Assembly: GCA_963729075.1 (NCBI GenBank)
Contig: CAVSMU010000006.1
Location: forward strand, 116,990 to 180,989
Direction of reading: 5' to 3'
Length of the DNA: 64,000 nt
From: WHSW01 sp963729075
GTDB taxonomy: Bacteria; Actinomycetota; Thermoleophilia; Solirubrobacterales; 70-9
This document shows positions 29,631 to 38,748 of the stretch, one piece after another (positions within the stretch are counted from its first letter, which is position 1; every line of letters begins with the position of its first letter). A model generated the notes under the pieces. The model searched no databases and had not been told where the DNA came from. It saw only the letters and a program-made list of their open reading frames with translations. Both the position numbers and the translations under genes were made by a program.

Positions 29631-30109
29631 TCGCGCAGACCCAGCTTCCCCGCGAACTCGTTGGCCTCCGCGAACGGCGAGTCGGAGCCGGTCTCGGTGA
29701 CCGCCGCCGTCGGGTCGGCCTCGAGGGCGGCGATCCCCTGCTCCAGCGCCGTGAGCAGCGTCTCCGCGTCGCCCTCATTCCCCTCCGGCGGGGGCAGAGC
29801 GGCGATCTCGTCGTGCTGCTGCTGCAGGCTCGGGATCACGTTCTCGTCGGTGAACTGCGCGATCGCCTCCTCGTCGGGCTGGCCGTCGGAGAACTCCGAG
29901 GCAATCTGCTGGTCGAGCGTCGCGCTGGCGTCGGCGCAGATCTTGTCCGCCCGGCCGACCCACTTGCTGAGGGGGATCGGCGCAGCGTCGGCCGCGCCCG
30001 TGGTCTCGGTGGCGCCGGTGCTCGCCTCGTCGTCGTCGTCGCCGCAGCCCGCGGCGAAGATCGTGATGCCGACCGCGAGCACGCTCAGCAGCTGGAACGG
30101 CTTGGTCAT
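29612..30109 (-). CDS. Lipoprotein, unknown function
   Basis: 165 residues. MTKPFQLLSVLAVGITIFAAGC is a signal peptide with lipobox FAAGC, followed by an acidic DDDDEAS stretch. The mature domain is helical (WVGRADKICADASATLDQQIASEF ... ENVIPSLQQQHDEIAALPPP) with Cys in KICADAS and LRECGESN that may pair. This resembles a helical lipoprotein type frequent in Thermoleophilia-like genomes (inference from memory). Confidence 0.82.
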   Translation of the reverse strand: MTKPFQLLSVLAVGITIFAAGCGDDDDEASTGATETTGAADAAPIPLSKWVGRADKICADASATLDQQIASEFSDGQPDEEAIAQFTDENVIPSLQQQHDEIAALPPPEGNEGDAETLLTALEQGIAALEADPTAAVTETGSDSPFAEANEFAGKLGLRECGESN

Positions 30110-30136
30110 CCTCGGGTAGACGTGCCGGGACGTGGG

Positions 30137-31327
30137 CTAGATCCGCTCGATCAGGGTCCCGGTCCCCAGGCCGCCGCCGCAGCACATCGTGACCAGGCCG
30201 GTCTGCTTGTCGTCGCGCTCGAGCTCGTGCAGGAGCGTGGTCAACAGGCGCGCTCCGGTCGAGCCCAGCGGGTGCCCGATCGCGATCGCACCGCCGTTGA
30301 CGTTGACGCGGTCCATGTCGGGCTCGAGCTCGCGACGCCAGGCGGCGACCACCGAGGCGAACGCCTCGTTGATCTCGATCAGGTCGATGTCGTCGATCTT
30401 CATCCCGTTGCGATCGAGGATGCGCCGGGTCGCCGGGATCGGCCCCGTGAGCATGATCACCGGGTCGACCCCGACCGTGGTCTGGTCGGCGATCCGCGCC
30501 CGCGGCGTCAGCCCGAGCGCCTCGGCCTTCTCGCGGCTCATCAGCAGCACCGCGGCGGCGCCGTCGGAGATCTGCGAGGAGTTGCCGGCGGTGATCTTGC
30601 CGTCCTCCTTGAACGCGGGCTTCAGGCCGGCCAGCGCCTCGAGGGTCGAGTCGGGGCGAATGCCCTGATCGGTCGTGTAGGTGTCGCCGTTGACCCGGAT
30701 CGGGATCATCTCGCGGTCGAAGCGCCCCTCCTCGGTGGCCTTCGCGGCGAGCTGGTGGGAGCGAAGCCCGATCTCGTCGAGCTCCGAGCGGGGGATCTCC
30801 CACTGGTCGGCGATCAGCTCGGCCGAGATCCCCTGCGGCACGAGGTTGTAGCGCTCCATCAGCTCCGGTGAGAAGGCCAGGCCGTGCTCCTGCTGGACGG
30901 CGAGCCCGTCGGCGAAGGAGATGTGGCCCATGTGCTCGACCCCGCCGCCGATGACGACGTCGTGGACTCCGGAGGCGATAAGCGCGGCGGCGAAGTTGAC
31001 GGCCTGCTGGCCAGAGCCGCATTGGCGGTCGAGGGTTGTCGCGGGCGTCTCGATCGGCAGCCCGGCCTCGAGCCACGCGTTGCGACCGATGTTGAACGCC
31101 TGCTCGCCGAACTGCTGCACGCAGCCGGCGACTACGTCCTCGACCTCGGAGGCGTCGATGCCGGAGCGCTCGATCAGCTCGGTGTAGGACTTCGCGAGCA
31201 GATTCGAGGGGTGGACGTCCTTGTAGTAGCCCTTCTCCTCGTGACCGCGTCCGACCGGGGTCCGCACGGCCTCGACGATCACCACCTCGCGGCCACCGAA
31301 CCCGCCCGAGCCGTTCTCCGTCGCCAT
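30137..31327 (-). CDS. Acetyl-CoA acyltransferase (thiolase)
   Basis: A 396-residue thiolase that cleaves 3-ketoacyl-CoA. Catalytic Cys in DRQCGSGQQAV, NEAFASVVAAW, GHPLGSTGAR and the second Cys in CCGGGLGTG are all present. The ATG at 31327 has GGAGGAAC upstream; the frame also runs to 31711, but only as antisense of the next gene. A palindrome 69 bases upstream matches the one before the acyl-CoA dehydrogenase. Confidence 0.96.
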   Translation of the reverse strand: MATENGSGGFGGREVVIVEAVRTPVGRGHEEKGYYKDVHPSNLLAKSYTELIERSGIDASEVEDVVAGCVQQFGEQAFNIGRNAWLEAGLPIETPATTLDRQCGSGQQAVNFAAALIASGVHDVVIGGGVEHMGHISFADGLAVQQEHGLAFSPELMERYNLVPQGISAELIADQWEIPRSELDEIGLRSHQLAAKATEEGRFDREMIPIRVNGDTYTTDQGIRPDSTLEALAGLKPAFKEDGKITAGNSSQISDGAAAVLLMSREKAEALGLTPRARIADQTTVGVDPVIMLTGPIPATRRILDRNGMKIDDIDLIEINEAFASVVAAWRRELEPDMDRVNVNGGAIAIGHPLGSTGARLLTTLLHELERDDKQTGLVTMCCGGGLGTGTLIERI

Positions 31328-31395
31328 CGTCAGTTCCTCCGTCGATTCAGCGGCGCGGCGAGCCCGCGCCTGGAAGCCTGAGCTTGACGATACTC

Positions 31396-31415
31396 GATTG
31401 ACTGACGAGTCAATC
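31396..31415. promoter_or_regulatory. TetR-type operator upstream of thiolase and LLM gene
   Basis: GATTGACT-GACG-AGTCAATC is a perfect 8-bp inverted repeat with 4-nt spacer (16 bp of arms). It lies between the divergent thiolase (start 31327) and LLM oxidoreductase (start about 31458). The core TTGACT(N4)AGTCAA is identical to that at 26220-26235. Confidence 0.75.
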
Positions 31416-31457
31416 GCGGGCGGTGCCGGCCATCCGGTGTGGAAGGATCGCAACGAC

Positions 31458-32426
31458 GTGGAGGTCGGCGTCCATCTGCCCTTGATGGAGTTCGGCGACG
31501 AGGGCCAGTCGCCGGCCCGCCTGCGCGCGGCGACCGACGGCGCTCGCGACGGCGGCTTCGCAGCGCTCGCGGTGAACGACCACTTCCTGTTCGCGACGCC
31601 GTGGCTGGACGGCCTCACCGCGCTCGCCGCGGTGATCGATCGCTCCGACGGGCTCGAGCTCGCGACGACGATCGCCCTCGCGTCGCTGCGCGGGCCGGTG
31701 CCCCTGGCCAAGGCGCTGGCGGCCGTGGACCTGCTCTCCGGCGGCCGGCTGATCGCCGGGGTGGGACCGGGATCATCCCGCGCCGACTACGAGGCGGTGG
31801 GGGTCGACTTCGACGATCGCTGGCCGCGCTTCGAAGCCGCCGTGGTCGCGCTTCGCGCGCTGCTCCGCGGCGACCCGCCTCCCCCGGCGCACGATCTGTT
31901 CCCGATCCCGGCCGAGCCGCTGTCCCCGCCTCCGGCGAGGCCGGGCGGCGTTCCGATCTGGATCGGGAGCTGGGGGTCCGCGGCCGGCCTGCGCCGGGTC
32001 GCGCGGCTCGGCGACGGCTGGCTCGCCTCGGCGTACAACACCACCCCGGGGCGCTTCGGCGACGCGCGCCGCCGCCTGGTCGAGGCGCTCGCGAGGGCCG
32101 GTCGCGATCCGGCCATGCCGTCCGCGCTGGCGACGATGTGGACCTGGGTTACGGAGAGCCGGGCCGAGGCCGGCCGCGTCATGGCCGACGTGCTGGCGCC
32201 GCTCCTGCGCCGCGATCCGGCCGAGCTTGAGTCCCAGGTTTGCGTCGGCGGCGCTGCGCATTGCGTCGAGCTACTGGGCGCATACGAGGAGGCCGGATGC
32301 GATCGCGTCTACGTCTGGCCGCTCGGTGACGAGGCGCGCCAGCTCGAGCTCGTCGCGTCCCGCGTGCTGCCCGCGCTTCGAGAGGCGACGCAGGAAGCGG
32401 GGCGTGATAGTAACCACGCCGGGTGA
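31458..32426 (+). CDS. LLM-class flavin-dependent oxidoreductase
   Basis: 322 residues, MEVGVHLPLMEFGDEGQSPARL, LATTIALASLRGPVPLAKALAAVDLLSGGRLIAGVGPGSS, then GGVPIWIGSWGSAAGLRRVARLGDGWLASAYNT, typical luciferase-like monooxygenase features. GTG 31458 has GGAAGGA ten bases upstream. Longer starts (TTG 31398, GTG 31437) would begin inside or near the operator. It overlaps the 3-hydroxyacyl-CoA dehydrogenase by GTGA. Confidence 0.88.
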   Translation: MEVGVHLPLMEFGDEGQSPARLRAATDGARDGGFAALAVNDHFLFATPWLDGLTALAAVIDRSDGLELATTIALASLRGPVPLAKALAAVDLLSGGRLIAGVGPGSSRADYEAVGVDFDDRWPRFEAAVVALRALLRGDPPPPAHDLFPIPAEPLSPPPARPGGVPIWIGSWGSAAGLRRVARLGDGWLASAYNTTPGRFGDARRRLVEALARAGRDPAMPSALATMWTWVTESRAEAGRVMADVLAPLLRRDPAELESQVCVGGAAHCVELLGAYEEAGCDRVYVWPLGDEARQLELVASRVLPALREATQEAGRDSNHAG

Positions 32427-33253
32427 GTGGTTCAGACGGATACGCGCGCCCCGGGGTCGCCGGCAGCGGCACGATCGCCTGCAGTCTCGCGGCGTGTGCA
32501 AGCCGGGCCGGCGAGGTGCGACTGCTGGCGCGAAGCGACGCGTCGGCGTGGCGGGCCGAGGAGTCCGCTCAGGCCGAGGCGAGGAAGCTCGACGACGGCG
32601 TACCGGAGCGGATCAAGGTCACGACCGATCCCGCCGACCTCGACGATGTCGACGTCGCGGTCGAGGCCATCGCCGAGGACCCGGAGGCCAAGGGACGGCT
32701 CCTGGCGGAGCTCGTCGTCTCATGTCCGGATGCCGACATCGCCACGACCACATCGTCCCTTCGCCTCGCCGACCTCGCCGAGGCGAGTGGGGCCGGCGGC
32801 CGGCTCTTCGGCCTGCACGTCTTCAACCCGGTGGCGAAGATGGAGCTCGTCGAGCTCTGCCTGCCGCAGGGCGTGCGTGCGGGAGTCCGCGGGCGCGCCC
32901 ACGGGTGGTGCCGCGCGCTCGGCAAGACCGCCGTGGAGGTCCCCGACCAGCCGGGCTTCGTGGTCAACCGGCTGCTCTTCCCGTTCCTGTTCGAGGCCGT
33001 TCGGCTGATGGAGTCGACCGGGATGAACCCGGCCGAGGTCGACGACTGCATGCGGCTCGGCGCGGGGCACCCGATGGGCCCGCTGCGCCTGCTCGACTTC
33101 GTGGGCCTCGATGTCGCCGCCGCGATTGGCGAGAGCCTGCATGCCGACTCCGGCCGCGCATCCGACGACGTGCCGGAGCGCGTCCGCGAGCTAGTCGCCG
33201 AGGGCAAGCTCGGGCGCAAGAGCGGCGCCGGCTTCTACGCCTACGACGAGTAG
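32423..33253 (+). CDS. 3-hydroxyacyl-CoA dehydrogenase
   Basis: 276 residues. The NAD fold opens GVAGSGTIACSLAACA, then DLDDVDVAVEAIAEDPEAKGRLLAEL and SSLRLADLA. The catalytic His is in GLHVFNPVAKMELVE and Asn in FVVNRLLFPFLFEA. The C-terminal domain holds DDCMRLGAGHPMGPLRLLDFVGLD and KLGRKSGAGFYAYDE. It completes beta-oxidation step three beside the thiolase and acyl-CoA dehydrogenase; an enoyl-CoA hydratase is not in the window. Confidence 0.93.
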   Translation: MSGSDGYARPGVAGSGTIACSLAACASRAGEVRLLARSDASAWRAEESAQAEARKLDDGVPERIKVTTDPADLDDVDVAVEAIAEDPEAKGRLLAELVVSCPDADIATTTSSLRLADLAEASGAGGRLFGLHVFNPVAKMELVELCLPQGVRAGVRGRAHGWCRALGKTAVEVPDQPGFVVNRLLFPFLFEAVRLMESTGMNPAEVDDCMRLGAGHPMGPLRLLDFVGLDVAAAIGESLHADSGRASDDVPERVRELVAEGKLGRKSGAGFYAYDE

Positions 33254-33263
33254 TCCCGGTTCG

Positions 33264-33545
33264 TCAGGCCGCGGCCCTTCCGCGGCGCGCGCTGCTGCGG
33301 CGTGGCGCGGGTGGCTCGCGGTGCCGGCCGCAGATGTCCCAGACGACCTCGGCCTCGGAGACGCCCTGGCGGCGGGCCTCCTCGATCACGCTCTCCCACG
33401 GGAGCTGGGCGTCGGGGAGCTCGTCCCAGCGGGCCAGCTCGAGCGCCTCGAGTGCGCCGCGGAGCGCCGGTCCCAGGTGCTCCTCGGAGCGAAGCATCGC
33501 CTTGAGGACCTCGAGCTGCTTATCGGTGAGCCGCACGATCCACAT
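33264..33545 (-). CDS. Small hypothetical protein
   Basis: 93 residues, MWIVRLTDKQLEVLKAMLRSEEHLGPALRGALEALELARWDELPDAQLPWESVIEEARRQ, then GVSEAEVVWDICGRH and a basic Ala/Arg tail. It is all-helical and soluble, with no known family recognised. ATG at 33545; downstream it is convergent with the dehydrogenase stop (33253). Confidence 0.65.
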   Translation of the reverse strand: MWIVRLTDKQLEVLKAMLRSEEHLGPALRGALEALELARWDELPDAQLPWESVIEEARRQGVSEAEVVWDICGRHREPPAPRRSSARRGRAAA

Positions 33546-33603
33546 GGGACGCGGCAGACGCTAGAACCCCGGACGGACGTATTCGGAACCGGCCGAAAAC
33601 CGC

Positions 33604-34950
33604 TCAGCGCGGTGATTCTTCGGTCTGCAGCCGGGTTTGGGTCGAGGGGATCCGATGCTCGGCCGTCACCGAGTGGATGCGCACGGCGACGATCCGATTG
33701 TCGCGCACGGACTCGACCCGCAGCTCATATCCGTTGGCGCGGATCTTGTCGCCGCGCTTGGGCAGCCGCCCGAGCTCGGAGAACACGTAACCGCCGATCG
33801 AGTTGAAGGCATCGGACGAGACCGGGAGCTGGATCCCGGCGTCGACCAGATCGCCCAGCGGAACGTGGCCGCGGACGTACCAGTCGCCGTCGGTGAGTCG
33901 CCGCAGCTCGGTCGCGCGAGCGTCGGTCTCGTCCTCGATCTCACCCACCACCTCCTCGAGGATGTCCTCGATCGTCGCGATCCCGACCGTGCGCCCGTAT
34001 TCGTCGGAGACGATCCCGATCGAGGAACGCTGCCGCTGGAGCTCGGCGAGCAGGTCGTCAAGCGGCTTCGTCTCCGGGAAGACCGGGACCTCGCGCACCG
34101 CCGGCTCCACCGAGGCGTCGCCGCCGGCGTTCATGTAGAGACGCACGAGGCTGTTGTTGTGGACGATCCCGCGGACCTTGTCGGGGTTGTCGTCCTCGAC
34201 CACGACGAGGCGCGTATGGCCGGAGGAGACGCAGCGCCGCAGCGCCTCCTCGACCGTCTCATCCGAGTTCACCGTGACCACCGCCGGGATCGGTGTCATC
34301 ACCTCACGCGCCTCCTGCTCGTGGAGGTGGAAGACGCCGCCGAGCATCACCGCCTCGCCCGGATCCAGGGTGCCGCCCTTGGCCGATGTCTGGATGATCT
34401 CCTTCAGGTCGGCCGAAGTGTGCTTCTCGCCGAGGTCGCGAGGATCGACCCCGAATAGCCGCACGACTGAGTTCGAGACCTTCGTCAGCGCCATCGTGAA
34501 CGGCGCGCTCGCGACCTCGAACCAGTGCAGGGGTCGCGCCAGCAGGCGGGCGACGCGCTCCGCGTTGGTGATCGCGAGGATCTTCGGCACCTGCTCGCCG
34601 ACGGTGATATGGAGCGAGGTCGCCAGCGTGTAGGCGAGCACGAATGCGATCGGCACCGCGACCGCGTGCGCGAGCGGGCCCTCGAGCAGCGGCTCGAACA
34701 AATCGACCAGGGCCCGCTCGCCGAGGAAGCCGATCCCGATCGAGGCCATCGTGATCCCGACCTGGCAGGCCGATAGCGATTCGTCGATCGTCTCGATCTG
34801 CTCGAGGGCCTGCTCGGCGCCAGCCTCGCCCTCCTTCGCAAGTGCCTCGATCCGGCCCTTGCGGGTGCGCACGAGCGCGAACTCGGCAGCGACGAAGAGG
34901 CCGTTGACGAGCACCAGCACTACGAGCAGGAAGAGGAAGAGCGCGGTCAT
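33604..34950 (-). CDS. CNNM/HlyC-CorC family membrane protein (hemolysin-like, CBS pair)
   Basis: 448 residues. An N-terminal DUF21/CNNM transmembrane domain (FLFLLVVLVLVNGLFVAAEFALV, three helices to about residue 190) is followed by a CBS pair (REVMTPIPAVVTVNSDETVEEALRRCVSSGHTRLVVVEDD) and a C-terminal CorC_HlyC domain (GYVFSELGRLPKRGDKIRANGYELRVESVRDNRIVAV). Such proteins are linked to magnesium or cobalt export. ATG 34950 follows GGGGG; a run-on to 34977 lacks support. Confidence 0.94.
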   Translation of the reverse strand: MTALFLFLLVVLVLVNGLFVAAEFALVRTRKGRIEALAKEGEAGAEQALEQIETIDESLSACQVGITMASIGIGFLGERALVDLFEPLLEGPLAHAVAVPIAFVLAYTLATSLHITVGEQVPKILAITNAERVARLLARPLHWFEVASAPFTMALTKVSNSVVRLFGVDPRDLGEKHTSADLKEIIQTSAKGGTLDPGEAVMLGGVFHLHEQEAREVMTPIPAVVTVNSDETVEEALRRCVSSGHTRLVVVEDDNPDKVRGIVHNNSLVRLYMNAGGDASVEPAVREVPVFPETKPLDDLLAELQRQRSSIGIVSDEYGRTVGIATIEDILEEVVGEIEDETDARATELRRLTDGDWYVRGHVPLGDLVDAGIQLPVSSDAFNSIGGYVFSELGRLPKRGDKIRANGYELRVESVRDNRIVAVRIHSVTAEHRIPSTQTRLQTEESPR

Positions 34951-35139
34951 CGAACGACCCCCGCGGCGTGCAAGCACACCGCCGGGCTTCGGTCAGCTCG
35001 GGGCCCGGTACTTCGAGGTCGCTCGTCGTCCACGGGGACGGGAAAGAAGGTAGCAGCAGACGGGGGTGCTGCCGGGCGACGATTGCGCGCCTGGTCCGCG
35101 ACGTCGACTGATCGCGGGCGCGCGTTAACGTGGCCTGCC

Positions 35140-36606
35140 GTGGAGCAGGACGCAACTCCCTATCTCGACGCGCTGATCGCGTACGCCGACCGCGATCCGG
35201 GGCGCTTTCACGTCCCCGGACACAAGGGCGGGCCGGGCGCCGATCCCGCGCTGCGTGAGGCGTTCGGCGAGCGGCTGCTCGAGCTCGACATCCCCGCGGG
35301 TGTCGAGGGGATCGACGTGGGCCCGGATCCGGCCGACGTCCCCTTCCAGCACTCCCAGCGCCTCGCGGCCGACGCCTGGGGCGCGCGGCGGAGCTGGTTC
35401 CTCGTCAACGGCGCCTCGGGCGGCAACCACGCGACCTGCCTCGCCCTGGCCCACAGCGGCGAGCGCGTGGTCGTGCAGCGCAACGTGCACTCGTCAACCA
35501 TCGACGGCCTCGTGCTCTCGGGCCTGCACCCGAGGTTCGTAGCGCCCGAGCTCGACCCGGAGCTCGGCATCGCCCACTGTCTGACCCCGGAGGCGCTCGA
35601 CGCCGGGCTCGCGGCCGTGCCCGACGCGGTCGCGGCAATGGTCGTCTCGCCGACGTACTTCGGCGCCGTGGCCGACATCGCCACGCTGGCCGACGTCGCC
35701 CACTCCCACGGCGTGCCGCTGGTCGCCGACGAGGCGTGGGGCTCGCATATGCACTTCTCCTCGGCGCTTCCGACCGCGGCGCTCGAGTGCGGCGCCGACG
35801 TCGTGCTCTCTTCGGTGCACAAGATCGTCGGGTCGATCACCCAGTCGGCGATCCTGCACCTCGGCCACGGCGACCGGGTCGATGAGCGTGTGCTCGACCG
35901 CGCCGTGACCGCGATCGAGACGACGAGCCCGAACGCGATCCTCACCGCGTCCCTCGACGCCGCCCGGCGCCAGGCGGCCGTCCACGGGGAACGGCTGCTT
36001 GCCGAAACCGTCGCATCGCTCGCCGAGCTGCGCGAACGGATCCGCACGATCCCGGGTCTCGACGTGCTCGACGACCGGATCGTCGGCCGCGCCGGGGTCC
36101 ACGCCTATGACCCGCTGCGGCTCGTCGTCGACGTCCGCGGCATCGGCGCCACGGGGCACCGGATCGCACGGCTGATGCGCGAGCACGACGACATCAACCT
36201 CGAGCTCTTCTCCGAGAACGTGATCGTCGCGGTCTTCGGGATCGGCGAGCGCGCCGCGGAGACGGGCGAGCGGCTTGTCGAGGCGCTCGAGCACGCGTGC
36301 GTGCGCATCGGCGAGGAGGGCGAGGAGCCGCTGCCGCCGTTCGCCGAGCCTCCGCCCTGGGGACCGACCGAGCTCTCGCCACGCGAGGCATTCCTCGCCG
36401 TACAGGAGGTGGTCGCGTTCGAGGACGCGGAGGGCAGGATCGCGGCCGAGTCGCTGGCCGCCTACCCTCCCGGCGTGCCCAATGTGCTGCCCGGAGAGCG
36501 GCTGACGCGGCCGACGCTGGAGTACATCGCCGACAGCGTCGCCCACGGCGGCTTGGTGCGCGGCGCGAGCGACCGCACGCTGAAGACGGTCAGAGTCGTT
36601 TCGTGA
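35140..36606 (+). CDS. Orn/Lys/Arg decarboxylase family PLP enzyme
   Basis: 488 residues, fold-type I: RFHVPGHKGGPGADPALREAFG (family signature), LVNGASGGNHATCLALAHSGERVVVQRNVHSS, VVSPTYFGAVADIA, ADEAWGSHMHF, PLP-lysine SSVHKIVGSITQSA and the C-terminal YPPGVPNVLPGERLT. This matches the shorter Bacillus SpeA-like class (arginine, lysine or ornithine; specificity not readable). GTG 35140 is chosen. It overlaps the DDAH-like gene by GTGA and heads a four-gene operon. Confidence 0.92.
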   Translation: MEQDATPYLDALIAYADRDPGRFHVPGHKGGPGADPALREAFGERLLELDIPAGVEGIDVGPDPADVPFQHSQRLAADAWGARRSWFLVNGASGGNHATCLALAHSGERVVVQRNVHSSTIDGLVLSGLHPRFVAPELDPELGIAHCLTPEALDAGLAAVPDAVAAMVVSPTYFGAVADIATLADVAHSHGVPLVADEAWGSHMHFSSALPTAALECGADVVLSSVHKIVGSITQSAILHLGHGDRVDERVLDRAVTAIETTSPNAILTASLDAARRQAAVHGERLLAETVASLAELRERIRTIPGLDVLDDRIVGRAGVHAYDPLRLVVDVRGIGATGHRIARLMREHDDINLELFSENVIVAVFGIGERAAETGERLVEALEHACVRIGEEGEEPLPPFAEPPPWGPTELSPREAFLAVQEVVAFEDAEGRIAAESLAAYPPGVPNVLPGERLTRPTLEYIADSVAHGGLVRGASDRTLKTVRVVS

Positions 36607-37496
36607 AGGCCGGGGATGAGAACGTGGCGCGAAGTATTCAGTGGGGCGCTGACAGCGAGTACGGCCGCCTGCAGCACGTCCTCCTCGGCCCACCCGACAA
36701 CTTCCGCTGGTTGCCGACGAGCGCCATCTCGAAGGCCACGCTCGAGAGCGGCGCCGTCTTCGACGCCGAGCTCGCGCGTTCCCAGCATCGTGAGCTCGTC
36801 GCCGCCTACCAGTCGGCGGGTGTCGAGATCCACTTCCTCGAGCCCGACCCGGCGCTCCCCTACCAGGTGTTCGCGCGCGACTCCAGCGTGATGACGCCGG
36901 CCGGCGCCGTCGTCACGCAGCTCAAGCAGCAGTGGCGCCGCGGTGAGTACGCACCGGTGATCCGCTTCTACCAGGGGGCCGAGATCCCGATGCGGATGAT
37001 CACCGCCGGGGCGATCGAGGGTGGCGACGTGACGATCGTCGAGCCCGGCGTGATGCTGATCGGCAACGGCGAGGAGCGGACCGAGGTCCAGGCCGCCCGC
37101 CAGCTCGCCGAGTGGATGGACGCCGACGGCTGGGAGGTTCGGATCGAGCCGATCCCGGGCCAGTTCGTCCACATCGACGTCCTGGTCTCCGTCCTGGCCC
37201 CGAAGCTGGCCGCCGTCTGCGTCGAGGCCGCTTCGGGAGGCCTGGTTGCGTGGTTGCGCGCGAAGGGCTTCGAGATCCTGGACGTCTCGGTTGCCGACGC
37301 TTTCGAGCTCGGGGTCAACGCCATCTCGCTCGGCGACGAGCGAGTGATCTCCACGGCCGGCTCGGCGCGTCTCAACGAGCAGATGCGGGCGCTGGGGCTC
37401 GAGGTCCTCGACCCCGATCTCTCGATGTTCACCCGCGGCGGCGGCGGCGCTCACTGCCTCGCCCAGGCGCTGCGCCGCGAGCCGGCGACGGCGTAG
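36603..37496 (+). CDS. Dimethylarginine dimethylaminohydrolase/arginine deiminase family enzyme
   Basis: About 297 residues of the guanidine-modifying (GME) superfamily, which hydrolyses guanidino groups to ureido products. Motifs: YGRLQHVLLGPPDNF, FARDSSVM, GAIEGGDVTIVEPGVMLIG, catalytic His in GQFVHIDVLVSVL and catalytic Cys in GGGGAHCLAQ near the C-terminus. The start may be GTG 36603 (overlapping the decarboxylase) or GTG 36624, which has GGGGATGAG upstream. Substrate may be arginine, agmatine-like or methylated arginine. Confidence 0.9.
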   Translation: MKAGDENVARSIQWGADSEYGRLQHVLLGPPDNFRWLPTSAISKATLESGAVFDAELARSQHRELVAAYQSAGVEIHFLEPDPALPYQVFARDSSVMTPAGAVVTQLKQQWRRGEYAPVIRFYQGAEIPMRMITAGAIEGGDVTIVEPGVMLIGNGEERTEVQAARQLAEWMDADGWEVRIEPIPGQFVHIDVLVSVLAPKLAAVCVEAASGGLVAWLRAKGFEILDVSVADAFELGVNAISLGDERVISTAGSARLNEQMRALGLEVLDPDLSMFTRGGGGAHCLAQALRREPATA

Positions 37497-37497
37497 C

Positions 37498-38730
37498 GTG
37501 AGCGATCCGCCGGCGATCGACGCGGCGCGCGTGATCGCCGATCTGCGCGAGCTCGATCGCCGCACCGCCGACGAGCGGGGCGCCCAACGGGTCTGCTGGT
37601 CGGAGACCTGGCGCGAAGCGCGGGCGTTCCTCACCGGGCTGCTCGCCGAGATCGAGATCGAGCCCGAGACCGACGAAGCCGGCAACCTCTGGGCCCGGCT
37701 CGAGGGAGCCGATTCCGACGCGCCGGCGCTGGCCCTCGGCTCGCACGTGGACTCGGTCCCCGATGGCGGTTGGCTGGACGGCGCGCTCGGGGTGATGGCG
37801 GCGGTCGGGGTGCTCCGCGCCCACGCCTCCGCCGGGGACCCGGCGCGCTCGCTGCTGCTGGTCGACTGGGCCGACGAGGAGGGGGCGCGGTTCGGGCGCA
37901 GCCTGTTCGGAAGCTCAGCCTTTGCGGGCACGCTCGACCCGGCGGAGATGCGCGGGCTGCGCGACGCGGAGGGCCGGCCGATCGCCGACGTGCTGGCGGA
38001 GAACGGGGTCGACCTCGAGCGAGCCACGGACTGTGCGGTTCGGCGGGAGGGGCTCGGTGCCTACCTCGAGCTGCATATCGAACAGGGCCCGAGGATGGAG
38101 GCCCGCGGGCTGCGGGCCGCCGCGGTGACCGGCTGCGTCGGCGTCGAGCGAACGCGGTTCGTCTTCTCCGGGCAGGCGTCACACGCCGGCACAACGCCAA
38201 TGGAGGCGCGCCGCGACGCCGGCCTGGCCGCCGCGCAGGCGGCGCTTGCGATCGAGCGGATCCCGGCGAGCGAGGGCGGGGTGGCGACGACGGGCGAGCT
38301 GCGGCTCGAGCCCGGGATCCCGACGGCGGTCGCCGGTCGCGCGACGCTGGCCGTCGACCTGCGACACGCCGACCCCGCTGCCCTTGGCCGGATGCTCGCC
38401 GGAGCTCGCGAGGCCTGCCGAGAGGCTGCCGGTGCCCGGCGCTGTGAGCTCGAGGAGCGGTCGGTGTGGCGGATCGAGCCGATCCCCTTCGACCCGGGCC
38501 TGGTTGCCGCCGCACGGGGTGCGTGCGAGGAGGTCGCGGGTGAGCCCGCGGAGCTCAGCAGCGGCGCGTTGCACGACGCGGCCGAGGTCGCGCGGGTGAT
38601 GCCGGCGGCGATGATGTTCGCACCGTCCAAGGCGGGGATCAGCCACGCGCGCGAGGAGGATACGGACGAGGCCGACCTCGCGGTTGCGATCGAGGCCTAC
38701 GGAGCGCTCACCGGCCGAGTGCTGGCGTGA
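37498..38730 (+). CDS. M20-family N-carbamoyl-amino-acid/allantoate amidohydrolase
   Basis: 410 residues. Binuclear metal ligands are seen in GSHVDSVPDGGWLDGALGV (His, Asp), WADEEGARFG (Glu pair), HIEQGP and the C-terminal KAGISHAREEDT (His). This is the Zn-dependent hydrolase type that cleaves carbamoyl or ureido groups. It starts two bases after the DDAH-like stop, so a plausible job is removing the ureido group made upstream (inference). Confidence 0.93.
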   Translation: MSDPPAIDAARVIADLRELDRRTADERGAQRVCWSETWREARAFLTGLLAEIEIEPETDEAGNLWARLEGADSDAPALALGSHVDSVPDGGWLDGALGVMAAVGVLRAHASAGDPARSLLLVDWADEEGARFGRSLFGSSAFAGTLDPAEMRGLRDAEGRPIADVLAENGVDLERATDCAVRREGLGAYLELHIEQGPRMEARGLRAAAVTGCVGVERTRFVFSGQASHAGTTPMEARRDAGLAAAQAALAIERIPASEGGVATTGELRLEPGIPTAVAGRATLAVDLRHADPAALGRMLAGAREACREAAGARRCELEERSVWRIEPIPFDPGLVAAARGACEEVAGEPAELSSGALHDAAEVARVMPAAMMFAPSKAGISHAREEDTDEADLAVAIEAYGALTGRVLA

Positions 38731-38748
38731 ACCGACCAAGGAGGAGCA

